64,000 nucleotides of DNA from positions 1,178,001 through 1,242,000 of the forward strand of contig NZ_CP061291.1 of NCBI RefSeq assembly GCF_018687455.1. Reading direction: 5' to 3'. Source of the DNA: Polynucleobacter sp. TSB-Sco08W16. GTDB taxonomy: Bacteria; Pseudomonadota; Gammaproteobacteria; Burkholderiales; Burkholderiaceae. The translations under genes and the position numbers were made by a program. Shown piece by piece: positions 35,907 to 45,400 of this stretch (position 1 is its first letter; every line of letters begins with the position of its first letter). The notes under the pieces were generated by a model. That model did not search any database, was not told the DNA's origin, and worked only from the letters and a program-made list of their open reading frames with translations.

Positions 35907-36406
35907 TGCTTGCCACCTTTGTTATATCTTGTGCTGGCATTGCTGTACTTGCGCACAACTCCAACGACTACTCCCCAGATTTGCAACTCACTACCCTCAT
36001 TAAAAGTGATAGGTTGATAGTTCGGATTCTCTGGTTGCAGTTCGATGCGACCACGTAATTGATAGAGGCGCTTAATCGTGTACTCGCCGTCTACTACTGC
36101 CACCACGATGTCTTTATGTTTTGGCTTGAGGGCTTTATCTACAACCACCTTATCGCCATCGCAAATCCCCGCACCCAACATCGAGTCCCCCTTCACAGTG
36201 AACATGAAGGTCGCTGGCTTGTTTTGAACGAGGTAATGGTTTAGATCCAGGCCGTCTTCAGCGTAATCTGCCGCCGGACTTGGGAATCCAGCAGAAATTC
36301 GGTGGCTCAGCAGTTTGAGCTCATAGGCGGCAAAATGGCCTGCCAAGGCTTGTGGTGCCTGACTTAGGGTTACTTTTTGCTCGTTCATTTGCTGGTTCAT
36401 AGTCAT
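35903..36406 (-). CDS. umuD: DNA polymerase V accessory subunit UmuD
   Basis: LexA-like S24 self-cleaving protein. The predicted scissile bond is A39-G40 (RISAGFPSP); the nucleophile is S75 in KGDSMLGAG and the base is K112 in YTIKRL. The 37-residue Ser-Lys spacing and 36-residue cleavage-Ser spacing equal those of E. coli UmuD. The cleavage site is Ala-Gly, as in LexA, rather than Cys-Gly. ATG 36406 is only five bases from the SOS box; in-frame ATGs at 36400 and 36388 are possible starts. Confidence 0.95.
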   Translation of the reverse strand: MTMNQQMNEQKVTLSQAPQALAGHFAAYELKLLSHRISAGFPSPAADYAEDGLDLNHYLVQNKPATFMFTVKGDSMLGAGICDGDKVVVDKALKPKHKDIVVAVVDGEYTIKRLYQLRGRIELQPENPNYQPITFNEGSELQIWGVVVGVVRKYSNASTRYNKGGKQ

Positions 36407-36411
36407 TAATA

Positions 36412-36431
36412 TACTGTATGTTTATACAGTA
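36412..36431. promoter_or_regulatory. LexA-binding SOS box of umuDC
   Basis: TACTGTATGTTTATACAGTA matches the CTGT-N8-ACAG consensus with perfect symmetric ends. It lies directly before umuD, whose product is SOS-controlled in other bacteria. Confidence 0.93.
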
Positions 36432-36499
36432 TATGTAAAAACCGCAAAAATGAGCCTGATTTTGTTGTTTTTGGGCTTATTGCTCAAATTTTGGGCAAT

Positions 36500-36528
36500 A
36501 AAAAACCACCTCTACGGTGGCTTTTTAT
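36500..36528 (-). terminator. intrinsic terminator after DUF1993 gene
   Basis: On the minus strand GCCACC / GGTGGT arms (one G-T wobble) with a GTAGA loop are followed by TTTTTATT; the plus strand also has a T-run, so it may act in both directions. It separates the DUF1993 unit from umuDC. Confidence 0.75.
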
Positions 36529-36693
36529 TCGGCATCTGCTCTTTTTAACTGGCGATTTAGCAAAAAGCAAAGGCCAAGATTGCAGGGTCATCCAGAAACG
36601 CGTTAGACATGTAAACGCTTGCCCGGAAAAGCCAGGGGTTCACTACCTCAACGATTTCTGAAAGATATTGCATGGGAGCATTGTAATGGCTAC

Positions 36694-37197
36694 TTAACCA
36701 CCCAAGTAATCCGACTTACCAATCTCTACTCCATTGTGGCGCAGGATGTTGTATGCCGTAGTCACATGAAAGTAGAAATTAGGGATGATCCAAGTTAATA
36801 GGTATTGCTCACCTACAAATTCAAAGTGCCATTCTTTGATGGAGAACTTAATCTCCTTAGCTTCAGTTCCATCCACTTGTGCAGGCTGAATAGTATTGGC
36901 AAAAGCAATCGTTTTAGCAATGCGCTCTTGCAACTCTGCAAAAGTAGATTCCTGATCATCAAACTTCGGTGGTTCTACGCCAGCCAAACGTGCCATCCCA
37001 TTCTTCACTTGATCGCAGGCAATTTGGACTTGCTTTGAGAGCGGAAACATATCAGGGGAAAGGCGATCACCTACCAATACTGCACCATCCACATTCTTAG
37101 CTTTAGCGAACTCTTCGCCTTTCTTAAGGATATTAGAAAGATTGGTCAGCATCTTAGTGAGCTGCGGGATTGATGCTTGATACATTGACATTGCCAT
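36694..37197 (-). CDS. DUF1993 family protein
   Basis: The 167 residues fit the DUF1993 family (DinB-like helical bundle): SMYQASIPQLTKMLTNLSNIL at the start, ARLAGVEPPKFDDQESTFAELQERI in the middle and FYFHVTTAYNILRHNGVEIGKSDYLG at the end. The biochemical role of the family is not established. It is a monocistronic gene or shares a transcript with the TPR gene 66 bp upstream. Confidence 0.85.
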   Translation of the reverse strand: MAMSMYQASIPQLTKMLTNLSNILKKGEEFAKAKNVDGAVLVGDRLSPDMFPLSKQVQIACDQVKNGMARLAGVEPPKFDDQESTFAELQERIAKTIAFANTIQPAQVDGTEAKEIKFSIKEWHFEFVGEQYLLTWIIPNFYFHVTTAYNILRHNGVEIGKSDYLGG

Positions 37198-37262
37198 AGT
37201 GATTCTTACTTTCTGTAGATGTTACTGTTTGTAATGCTGTATTTAGTGACTAGTTAAATCCA

Positions 37263-38075
37263 TTAGACGTCGTCCATAAAGCCGCCGCCACCGCCACTGT
37301 CATCCCAAGAACTGGCGCCGCCATCGTCCCAAGAGCTTGTATCGTTCACACCAAAGTTGCTTGCATCTGGAACTTGGCCGCCCACTTGGTTGAAATCGTT
37401 ATTGACGCCAGGGTTCATGTGATTACCGCCGCCCATAAGGTGGCTTGCCAATGCCTCACCTGCAACCATGCCGGCACCTAATGCTGCGCCAGTTGCCAAG
37501 CTCCCCATCAAGCCGCCGCCCATGCCTGAGGCTGGCGCGCCTGGATAACCTGAAGGATAGCCACCAGGAGCTCCTGGATATGGTCCATTAGCAGTTGGTG
37601 CGTTATAGACTTGTACCGGCTGCGGGCGCTTTCTCATAAAGAAGACGATGCCTGCGATCAAGATTGCAATCAGAATCCAAAAGATGGGGCTAGTAAAGAT
37701 AGAGCCTGCGCCTGTATTCGTTTGTGCTGGCACAGTACCAGCACGTAATTGTGTTTGCAATCTCTGAACTGAATCCGGCTGAGCAAATGGCAAACCTGGT
37801 GCTAGGTTTTCTGCTTGAGTAAACGCATTTCTCGCGGCATCTAATTTGCCTTCTTTTAAGTAGAGCTCAGATGCGATGTAATGTGCTTTGCCGCTATTGG
37901 GATGATTTTTCAAGACCTCTTGCATCATGGCATCGGCTTTAGCTAACTGCCCTGCTTCAATTGCTTGATAAACCTCAGGCAAGGTAGGTTCTGCAAAAGC
38001 AAGGTTGCTTGTCAGCAATAGCGCACTTGCAAATACGCCAATAAACAACTTGAGTAAATTACGCATTTTCATCAT
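37263..38075 (-). CDS. TPR-containing membrane protein with glycine-rich tail
   Basis: The 270 residues have a signal peptide (LFIGVFASALLLTSNLAFA), a periplasmic TPR pair (AIEAGQLAKADAMMQEVLKNHPNSG; GKLDAARNAFTQAENLAPG), one membrane helix (PIFWILIAILIAGIVFFM, about 131-148) and a cytosolic Pro/Gly-rich tail with a GxxxG-type helix (LATGAALGAGMVAGEALA). It ends in a duplicated SSWDD segment and Gly5-Phe. This layout occurs in uncharacterised proteobacterial proteins; no function assigned. Confidence 0.75.
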   Translation of the reverse strand: MMKMRNLLKLFIGVFASALLLTSNLAFAEPTLPEVYQAIEAGQLAKADAMMQEVLKNHPNSGKAHYIASELYLKEGKLDAARNAFTQAENLAPGLPFAQPDSVQRLQTQLRAGTVPAQTNTGAGSIFTSPIFWILIAILIAGIVFFMRKRPQPVQVYNAPTANGPYPGAPGGYPSGYPGAPASGMGGGLMGSLATGAALGAGMVAGEALASHLMGGGNHMNPGVNNDFNQVGGQVPDASNFGVNDTSSWDDGGASSWDDSGGGGGFMDDV

Positions 38076-38180
38076 GACTCCTAGTGAGATGTTTTGCTGC
38101 GATTTTTATTATCGCTAGTTTCGGTATTTTTGCCATTCCCTAGGTATATGGGGGCTTTTAGAGGAAATTCAAGGGTTTGG

Positions 38181-41100
38181 CTAGATAACTTCCTGGAGCC
38201 TGCCTTCTGAGGAGATCAGGTAAGCCTTATTGGGCTTATCTTTGCGGATGCGGGACAGTTCGGCTTGATAGTTTTTGAGTTGCGCACGATATTTTTCATA
38301 CTTCTCGCTACCCACTTCTGGAATGGTGAGCTTGTAATCAATGATGGCAATGTGATCGCCCAACTCTACTAAACGATCTATACGGAAGCTCTTGCCTTTT
38401 TCACTGGCAACATCCAATTCATTCCAGGCGGCAATCCATTCACCTGAAGTCAGATAGGGTTTGAGCTCTGCTGACTCCAAAACTGTCTTCGTGCGCTCAA
38501 GTAATTTCTGGGCATGCGTCTGATCTATTCCAAGCCAATTCATGAGCTCTTGTTCGCTAGGTATGAGAGCTTTTGTTTGATTGCTAGAGTCTGGGATTAA
38601 GAACTCTAGCAGCTTATGAAAGTGGGTACCCTCTTCCAAAATCTCTGGATCAGGCTCTTCTCTTGCCTGCTCTAATGATTTTGAAGCAAGCTCTTTAGCC
38701 AACTCGCCACTAACGATTTTGGCTAAATGGTCTTGATGGTCACCTACTGCTCTATCCCACTCAAGCTGGAAGTGATCCATCTTAAATGCCATGGGGCCGA
38801 GCTCATCTTTGACCTCTTCTGTATTCGGCACAAGGTCCCCAAGCTTAAGCGCCTCTAGATCAAGTACCTTGATGCCGGCGGTCAATGCTTTGCCATACCA
38901 AGATTTTTCCTTAATGCCGTTATTGGAGTTAGATGCAACGCCGCTAATCCATAGTCCATGCTTGGCTCTTGTCATTGCCACATACAGTAAGTTCCAATTC
39001 TCATTTAGGCTAACTTCGCCCTCCTTCTTAAACACCAAGCTTCGATCGCCCGTTAATGTTTTAGAGGTATATAGGGAAAGATGGCTTGGGCTAGTTTTCT
39101 CTGGCGACCAATCTAAGAGTACGCCTCGATGTGGCGCTCGCCACTCCGTATTATTGGCATCTAACATGATGACAAATGGCGCCTCCAATCCTTTGGCACC
39201 ATGAATCGTCATCAAACGAACGCGGCGATGTTGATCTTCCTCAGACGTCTCACCATCAATCTCAACATCCCCAATGTCATCGTTAGCATCAGACTCGGCT
39301 TCTGCCTCTACATCTCCCTCATCTGGCGTTTCATCATCATCACCACGACGCATCGCATTCATCTCATCAATAAACCGACTCAAACTTGGGTAACGACCGC
39401 CATCCTGATTTAAGGCAAGCTCTAAGAAAGCATCTAAATTAGCCAATACTTGGGCACGTGCCAGGTTTTGGGCAGTAGTTGCGTAACGAACCCGCAAATT
39501 ACTCTCGTGATAAATCAAATCCAATAAATCATGTACTGGCAATACCTCACCTAAGCCACGCCAGTGCTCTAAATACCGCGCAGCCTTTTGAATCTCTGCA
39601 CTGTGATTAGTTTGCAAAGCATCCCACCAAGTTGAGCAACCATTACCAATGCTCTTAGCAAGCTCTTGCATTTGCGCTTCAGTAAAACCAAAAATGGGGC
39701 TACGCAGCACTTGAGCCAAAGGCAAATCATGTCTTGGAGAGACCAGTACTGTAAGCAATGCAATCAGGTCGTCAATCTCTAATGTATTTAATAGTCCACC
39801 TAAACGTGAGCTGTCATAAGCAAGTCCTGTTTCGCGTAAGGCTTTTTCATACTGAGGCAGGTATTGGCGTCGCTTTACCAATAAGATGAAATCACTACCT
39901 CTTGCTGGCCGCCAAATATCTTTTCCGTCTTTCTTATCCATCACTTGGCGCGTGGCCATGATGTGATGAATCAATCGACTAATGGCTTTACCCTCTTCAT
40001 AGCGCTGCTGAACACCTGTAGTTTGACCAGCATCTTCAATCGGCCCTTCCAAGGCTGAACCAGAGCGCTCTGCAATCACTGGCTCTTCACGAGGAATTAA
40101 GGGTAATAGATAGGCTTCGCCTTTGGCTGCAAACTCTTGCCCTGGCAGGCCAGCAAGGGTGGGCTTCCAAGCTGTTGACTGTTTTGTGAATCGATAGCTC
40201 TCCGGCAAAGATCCAGATAGAAAAATCTGATTAACTGCATCATTAATTTCAGGGGCATTGCGGCGAGTCTTATTCTGATACAAAGCTGCTGCCCCAAGTT
40301 TTTCTTCTAAAAAATCTCGGGCGCTATCAAACAATCTTGGGTCAGCACGGCGGAAGCGATAAATAGACTGCTTCGGATCACCCACAATGAAGACGCTTGG
40401 CATTGAACCATCATCACCATAGCCGGCTAACCAAGAGCGCAAGATTTGCCATTGCAATGGATTGGTATCTTGAAACTCATCAATCAGAATATGTTTGTAA
40501 CGAGCATCTAAGCGCGCCTGCAAATAGGCTGCATTGTCAGAGCTTGCCATGAGCTGGCTAACGCCAATCTCCAAATCATCGAAGTCACGCACGCGCATGG
40601 CTTCTTTAGTCTTTTCCATATGGGCTAACATCGCCTGACTCATTGCAAACCAAGCATCATTTAATTGATGAATCAAATGCTCGCTCTGCCATGCAAAAAG
40701 GGCCTCATATGCCTGCACCCAGCCATTACGAATGGCAGTAATTTCAGCAGGATCCTGACCAATCTTATTGAGGTATCTCAACATTGGAGCTGAAGTCTTT
40801 TGAATATCAGCTAAGGGGCTACGTTTTTGAGTCAGGAAATAACTTTGCCATTGATCGGCGATCTCCATTACAGATCCACCAGCTGCATGATGCTTCATCA
40901 CCTCTTCTATATAAGGTGCATTTCCTATTTGAGTTGGTGTACCGTTGCTAAAGCATTTGTAGAGCATTTCAAGATTAGCTTTAGTTTGCGGCTGTTGCCA
41001 ATACTCCTCCAGAGGATTATCTTTCCCCAAATGTGGAAGAATTTTATCTAGACACTGAATCGGTGTAAGGCCCTGCGTATTGCATGCGTCTTGGAAAAAT

Positions 41101-41699
41101 GTCCATGCGCCTCTTTGCTTGAAGAGGCTGTAATTTCCCATTAGAAATTTCTGTGTTTCTACTGCACCAAACTCCTCCAATAGAACGTCATAGTGCTTTT
41201 GAAGACCTTTAGGTAAATCTCCCCACCAATCTGCCATGCATTCTTCTTGCAAGCGCTTGGCGTCTTCTCGCAAGCTAAGGCCAGGCTGGACTTCAGCCGA
41301 TACAGGAGCAGCGCCCAAGAGTCGGCCAAACCAACCATGGAAGGTGTCAATCACAATGGCTTGTGGGCTTGCTAATACCTTTAAGTAGAGGCCTCTAGCT
41401 TGCGGTAGCAAAGCATTGACTTCAATTTCCTTAAGTCCTCTTTCAACCAAATGCTTAGTTAAAGCTGCATCATCGCTAACGGAAAACTCTTCCAATAATT
41501 TATACAAGCGGTCACGCATCTCTTGAGCAGCTTTGCGAGTAAAAGTCAGCGCTAAGATTTCTTGAGGTTTAGCCCCTGCTAACAATAGGCGAACCATGCG
41601 GGCTACCAGAAGCCAGGTCTTACCACTGCCTGCACAAGCAGAAACAATCACTGATCTTGCAGGATCACAGGCGATGGCGTTATCGAACTCTTCGTTCAC
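38181..41699 (-). CDS. addA: AddA-like helicase-nuclease (UvrD/RecB superfamily)
   Basis: The 1172-residue protein is the motor and one nuclease of an AddAB-type double-strand-break resection enzyme. Seen are Walker A SACAGSGKT (20-28), helicase motif Ia LTFTRKAAQEM, Walker B ILIDEFQDTNP, GDPKQSIYRFRRAD, motif V VRLMTIHGAKGLE, motif VI YVAMTRAKHGLW and a C-terminal PD-(D/E)XK site (RIDRLVEL ... IIDYKL). I chose GTG 41699, overlapping the upstream stop as GTGA with GGGG just before it; the frame is open to TTG 41744, overlapping by 49 bases. An acidic insert (EADDDETPDEGDVEAEAE-like region near 39250-39350) is unusual. Confidence 0.88.
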   Translation of the reverse strand: MNEEFDNAIACDPARSVIVSACAGSGKTWLLVARMVRLLLAGAKPQEILALTFTRKAAQEMRDRLYKLLEEFSVSDDAALTKHLVERGLKEIEVNALLPQARGLYLKVLASPQAIVIDTFHGWFGRLLGAAPVSAEVQPGLSLREDAKRLQEECMADWWGDLPKGLQKHYDVLLEEFGAVETQKFLMGNYSLFKQRGAWTFFQDACNTQGLTPIQCLDKILPHLGKDNPLEEYWQQPQTKANLEMLYKCFSNGTPTQIGNAPYIEEVMKHHAAGGSVMEIADQWQSYFLTQKRSPLADIQKTSAPMLRYLNKIGQDPAEITAIRNGWVQAYEALFAWQSEHLIHQLNDAWFAMSQAMLAHMEKTKEAMRVRDFDDLEIGVSQLMASSDNAAYLQARLDARYKHILIDEFQDTNPLQWQILRSWLAGYGDDGSMPSVFIVGDPKQSIYRFRRADPRLFDSARDFLEEKLGAAALYQNKTRRNAPEINDAVNQIFLSGSLPESYRFTKQSTAWKPTLAGLPGQEFAAKGEAYLLPLIPREEPVIAERSGSALEGPIEDAGQTTGVQQRYEEGKAISRLIHHIMATRQVMDKKDGKDIWRPARGSDFILLVKRRQYLPQYEKALRETGLAYDSSRLGGLLNTLEIDDLIALLTVLVSPRHDLPLAQVLRSPIFGFTEAQMQELAKSIGNGCSTWWDALQTNHSAEIQKAARYLEHWRGLGEVLPVHDLLDLIYHESNLRVRYATTAQNLARAQVLANLDAFLELALNQDGGRYPSLSRFIDEMNAMRRGDDDETPDEGDVEAEAESDANDDIGDVEIDGETSEEDQHRRVRLMTIHGAKGLEAPFVIMLDANNTEWRAPHRGVLLDWSPEKTSPSHLSLYTSKTLTGDRSLVFKKEGEVSLNENWNLLYVAMTRAKHGLWISGVASNSNNGIKEKSWYGKALTAGIKVLDLEALKLGDLVPNTEEVKDELGPMAFKMDHFQLEWDRAVGDHQDHLAKIVSGELAKELASKSLEQAREEPDPEILEEGTHFHKLLEFLIPDSSNQTKALIPSEQELMNWLGIDQTHAQKLLERTKTVLESAELKPYLTSGEWIAAWNELDVASEKGKSFRIDRLVELGDHIAIIDYKLTIPEVGSEKYEKYRAQLKNYQAELSRIRKDKPNKAYLISSEGRLQEVI

Positions 41700-44600
41700 C
41701 ACATCCCCTTTCTGCAAATGCCTCGTGCCTCGCAGTACTGACAAACACTATCTGGCGCAAATGCCTGCATTGGCTTGCGTGCCCACAATGCATTTAAGTC
41801 TTGAACGATCTGCTCAGAAAATTGCTCCATCAGTTCCGGCATATTCTCGATTGGATGAGCGCGAATATTCTTTTCTTCGCCCTTATTCAATTCAGCTTTC
41901 AGAGTTACCCACTCTGCCTGCTGTACTGTGCGCCCAGGCAAATGTGCCGCAATGGAATTCTCATTAGCACCGCGGGCATAAATTAACAATTGCGGATCAT
42001 CCAAAACGTTTTCAGCACGATTGGTGATCTTCTTTATATTCTGATTTTTATAGTCCATGACTGCAGCTACTGACTTATCAGATACGTGTATATCAAATCG
42101 ATCAGCACGTCCGGCAATCCGAATTTCTCTTTCCACACCATCAGGATCAGTCAGCATTAAGTTAAAGCCTACTGTTAACTCAGCGTCGTGATAGCGCCAG
42201 CCAGTATTCTCCCGTTTTAACTGCCAATCTACAAAGCTTGGGATCTGTTTTTGCCAGTCTCGTAAGGTGCCCAATACTCTGGCATCACCTGCTATGAGTC
42301 TTTCAAACTCTTTTTCGGAATAATGCATTAATTGATCAATCATCCACTGACGTCTAGCATCATCACCAGCATGAATGACGGAATGGGGTTTCTTCTCTTC
42401 TGTTTTGAGAGCTTGAAAAAAGTTTTTCAACAACGCATGCAAAGTCTGACCAGCCAAAGAAGCATCAAAGCCCTCTTCAAACTCTTTCGCCTTGCGCAAA
42501 CCCAATAAACTACTGACGTAGTAGCGATAAGGGCAATCGCGCAAAGCCTTGTAGGCGCTTGGTGAAACAGTCGTTGGGATTGCTAGATCCTGATCGGGCG
42601 TACTCACCGCCATTCGAATGGGTTGTGATTGGCCTTCATAAGGCTTGAGCTTTGGCTCTAACACTTCTAGCGGGGTTTTCTTAAGCGCTACTTGCAAACG
42701 TTGTATCCAAGCTGATGGCCTCAAAGGTTCACCACTTTTACTTTTGCTTTGCCAAAGTAAATCTACGTTTTTGCATGAAACAAGCAGCTGGGAAAGATCT
42801 CTAGCTTGTTGTACATATTGCGCAGCAATCGTGGAGGACTTGAGATAACGGTTTAGTGCATCTGAAAAGAATAGTGGTGGCTCTGAAAAAGCAGGTAATT
42901 GCTGCTCATCACATCCCACTACCACCACAGCATCAAATTCACGCACTCGTGTTGAGCTCAAGGGCAAAATACTTAATGTTGCCTGAGCCTCTTTACCAGC
43001 CTCTTCGTAAGAGGCCTCTTCAATTACGGTTTTCAAGAGGCTTAGCCATTCTGGCAAACGCATCTTCAATTCTTGATATGGGCCATTACTTAAATCAAAG
43101 CGCTGGAGAACTTCGAGCAATTGCTTGCCAGCAGCATCTTTCTCTAATCGCTGGAACATACCCGTCTCTTGGAGACTGTCTTGTAGCTGACTATAGGCAT
43201 CCGCGCATTCTAGGAGAGTTTGTTGCCATTGGAAGTGCAGCCTTTTGACAAACTGGATTAGCTCTATCAATTGCTCATTCGGTGAGCCGCCATGACTTAC
43301 TGCATAACCATTGGCGCGCTCTATCGCTGCCATAAATGTTTCCCAGCCGGACTTTGCTTGGCTAGCGACCAAAATATCTTCTAGTTTCGCAAGCAAGCCA
43401 ACGCAAACTTCAGGCGTCTTTTGAAGGCTGTGAGCAAGATCGAAGTAAGGGTTCTGTAAAAACTCGAGCAAGATGCTGGCACTTGGCCCTTCTTTAGGCG
43501 CACGAATCAGCTCTAACAAACTATCAAATGCTGCAGCAGCTCGAGTGGTTGATAACTTCCAACCCGTTTCATCTCGAATACGCAGGGAACCGCCAAGGCG
43601 ACTTAAGAGCGCACGAGCGCGGCGAGCCGCTAAGCGATCTTGCGCTACTAAAGCAATATTTTTCTTGTCAGCAATCAAATGAGATTCGATTGATTTGGTT
43701 GCAGCCCATGCCAACTCTTCAAAACGGTTTGCTGCAAGCAAGCGCCAACCATCATGAACGCTGGTTTGGATATTGGCCTCTATTTGATGTTCTTCTGCCT
43801 CGTTAACTGAAGCAATATCGTCTTCCGCGTCCAGACCGCCAAGGGCTTCTGCCCATAAGGCAACTGTAGTCCAATCTAAATTGACATGAAACACTGGTGC
43901 CCATTGGGCATAGTCGGCTAAATACCGATCAATTAACTCTTGATCAATTGGCTTTGGATCGGCAGTCTGCACCCAGATAAATGGACGAACTGCTGTCGTG
44001 TCTTTACTTGGATTGTCTTTTGCCATTTGTAAATGAGTGGACATGGCTAGATGTTTACGAATGACTGGGTCGCCTACATTGGTCAGGTAGCGCCAAAACG
44101 CCAAAAGAACTGCAGACTCTTCATCCACGACATTTTTAGATAAACCTACATATGCTTTTGCGACTGCTTGATCTAAAACGTACTCTACTTTTTTAAGCCA
44201 GACTTCAGTATCCAGTGAATGGCTATTTAGTAAGTCATTGAGTTCGCCTTGCAACTGCGGCACAACTAATTCAGACAATGCATCGCATGCATCAATGACT
44301 GCTTGCGCTAAACCCCAAGCCCCCGCTTCACTCTCCGCTTTAAACCAAGCTTGCAATTTTTTGTGTTTACGCAAATTCACAAACACCGCTAACCATCTCT
44401 CTAAATCCGTTTGTTTCTTGGGAAACTTCCATGAGCCTGGTGCCGCTTCTAACCAATCGGCAAAGCTGATCACTTGCGGCAAGAAGGCAATCTTCGGATC
44501 AAGATCTGGGGGACGATATTTTTCGAGTGCTGCCCTGATGCCAATTAGAGGACCTGCAGTGCTAAGCACCACTAAGGGGCGCTGTTTGGTTTGCATTGCA

Positions 44601-44707
44601 CAATTCCAAATACCCATTGCTAACTGCTCTAGCGCACTTGCATCAGGCGTGATCGCCCATGATTGCACTTGCTTTTGATCAGAAATGGTTGGAAATGGCT
44701 GCGGCAT
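41696..44707 (-). CDS. addB: AddB-like nuclease subunit
   Basis: The 1003-residue partner of the downstream AddA-like protein. The N-terminal two-thirds resemble a degenerate UvrD-type helicase without a clear Walker A; the C-terminal PD-(D/E)XK domain has GRADRFDIHV and VMDYKNQN. Cysteines in DCPYRYYVSSLLGL and CQYCEARGIC (C989, C992, C998) match the four-cysteine [4Fe-4S] staple of AddB nucleases. The gene overlaps addA by four bases. RecBCD-like function in recombination repair is inferred from these features. Confidence 0.85.
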   Translation of the reverse strand: MPQPFPTISDQKQVQSWAITPDASALEQLAMGIWNCAMQTKQRPLVVLSTAGPLIGIRAALEKYRPPDLDPKIAFLPQVISFADWLEAAPGSWKFPKKQTDLERWLAVFVNLRKHKKLQAWFKAESEAGAWGLAQAVIDACDALSELVVPQLQGELNDLLNSHSLDTEVWLKKVEYVLDQAVAKAYVGLSKNVVDEESAVLLAFWRYLTNVGDPVIRKHLAMSTHLQMAKDNPSKDTTAVRPFIWVQTADPKPIDQELIDRYLADYAQWAPVFHVNLDWTTVALWAEALGGLDAEDDIASVNEAEEHQIEANIQTSVHDGWRLLAANRFEELAWAATKSIESHLIADKKNIALVAQDRLAARRARALLSRLGGSLRIRDETGWKLSTTRAAAAFDSLLELIRAPKEGPSASILLEFLQNPYFDLAHSLQKTPEVCVGLLAKLEDILVASQAKSGWETFMAAIERANGYAVSHGGSPNEQLIELIQFVKRLHFQWQQTLLECADAYSQLQDSLQETGMFQRLEKDAAGKQLLEVLQRFDLSNGPYQELKMRLPEWLSLLKTVIEEASYEEAGKEAQATLSILPLSSTRVREFDAVVVVGCDEQQLPAFSEPPLFFSDALNRYLKSSTIAAQYVQQARDLSQLLVSCKNVDLLWQSKSKSGEPLRPSAWIQRLQVALKKTPLEVLEPKLKPYEGQSQPIRMAVSTPDQDLAIPTTVSPSAYKALRDCPYRYYVSSLLGLRKAKEFEEGFDASLAGQTLHALLKNFFQALKTEEKKPHSVIHAGDDARRQWMIDQLMHYSEKEFERLIAGDARVLGTLRDWQKQIPSFVDWQLKRENTGWRYHDAELTVGFNLMLTDPDGVEREIRIAGRADRFDIHVSDKSVAAVMDYKNQNIKKITNRAENVLDDPQLLIYARGANENSIAAHLPGRTVQQAEWVTLKAELNKGEEKNIRAHPIENMPELMEQFSEQIVQDLNALWARKPMQAFAPDSVCQYCEARGICRKGMW

Positions 44708-44743
44708 GACTTGAGTAATTTATCTATTTTGAGCAGAATGTTT

Positions 44744-44764
44744 CGCTTATTGCTAATATAAGCG
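44744..44764. repeat. inverted repeat in addB/trxA divergent region
   Basis: CGCTTAT and ATAAGCG are perfect 7-base arms around TGCTAAT, between addB and trxA. It could be an operator or a 5'-leader hairpin of trxA; no regulator is identified. Confidence 0.3.
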
Positions 44765-44805
44765 CTGTAACGCAATAACTAAATAAGCCTAAATAAGGAA
44801 TTTTC

Positions 44806-45132
44806 ATGAGTGCCGGCATTAAATATGTAACTGACGCCTCTTTCGAACAAGACGTCCTCAAGTCCGATAAACCTGTACTGCTCGACTTCTGGGCTGAGTG
44901 GTGCGGTCCTTGCAAAATGATTGGTCCAATCCTGGAAGAGCTTTCCGGTGAGTATGGCGACAAGTTGCAAATCGCAAAAATGAACGTTGATGAGAACCAA
45001 GGCGTACCTGCCCAGTTCAATATCCGTGGCATTCCGACTTTGATCCTATTCAAAAATGGCACTGTGGCTGCTCAAAAAGTAGGCGCTTTGGCCAAATCCC
45101 AGTTGACTGCATTTATTGATAGTCATCTGTAA
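44806..45132 (+). CDS. trxA: thioredoxin 1
   Basis: Cytosolic dithiol reductant. The 108 residues carry WCGPC (C33, C36), preceded by DFWAE, and the cis-proline segment RGIPTLILFKNG. AAGGAA lies eight bases before ATG. It is followed by a strong terminator and then rho, a common proteobacterial order. Confidence 0.98.
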   Translation: MSAGIKYVTDASFEQDVLKSDKPVLLDFWAEWCGPCKMIGPILEELSGEYGDKLQIAKMNVDENQGVPAQFNIRGIPTLILFKNGTVAAQKVGALAKSQLTAFIDSHL

Positions 45133-45142
45133 ATAGTCTCAG

Positions 45143-45176
45143 ACCGCAGGTTCACCAGTTGAGCCTGTGGTTTTTA
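45143..45176 (+). terminator. intrinsic terminator after trxA
   Basis: A 12-base stem with three G-U pairs (ACCGCAGGTTCA / TGAGCCTGTGGT) and a CCAGT loop is followed by TTTTT, 10 bases after the trxA stop. Confidence 0.88.
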
Positions 45177-45190
45177 CCTGTTTCTAGTGC

Positions 45191-45218
45191 TTGTCAGACC
45201 CGTTTTTTAGTGTACTAT
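45191..45218 (+). promoter_or_regulatory. predicted rho promoter
   Basis: TTGTCA (45191-45196) and TACTAT (45213-45218) are 16 bases apart. Transcription would start near 45225, giving a leader of about 175 nt before the rho ATG. Confidence 0.55.
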
Positions 45219-45224
45219 TGCATT

Positions 45225-45400
45225 TAACAGTAGTTCAGCGCTTTCTCTAGAGTGCTCCTTTCCAGCAATTTACCTCCCCTTCTTTTAGCAAATTCCAAAA
45301 ATTCTGTTTTTCCATATCTGCGTGATCTAAATCGGCGCAGCGATACCCCAAAACACAATCCCCTTATTCATTTTTATCTTTATCAACACCCGAGAACCAC
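45225..45400 (+). promoter_or_regulatory. long pyrimidine-rich rho leader, possible autoregulatory region
   Basis: The leader is rich in C and T and poor in G (for example cctttccagcaatttacctc, then cccctt runs), the composition that Rho itself binds. Autoregulation of rho by termination in its own leader is known in E. coli. Here it is inferred from composition and length only. Confidence 0.35.

Noticed and set aside
39201..39413. Open frames opposite addA, addB and trxA
   Set aside because: They are antisense shadows of long genes with clear domain matches.
44724..45062. 112-codon frame antisense to trxA
   Set aside because: It mirrors the conserved thioredoxin gene; composition is that of a shadow frame.
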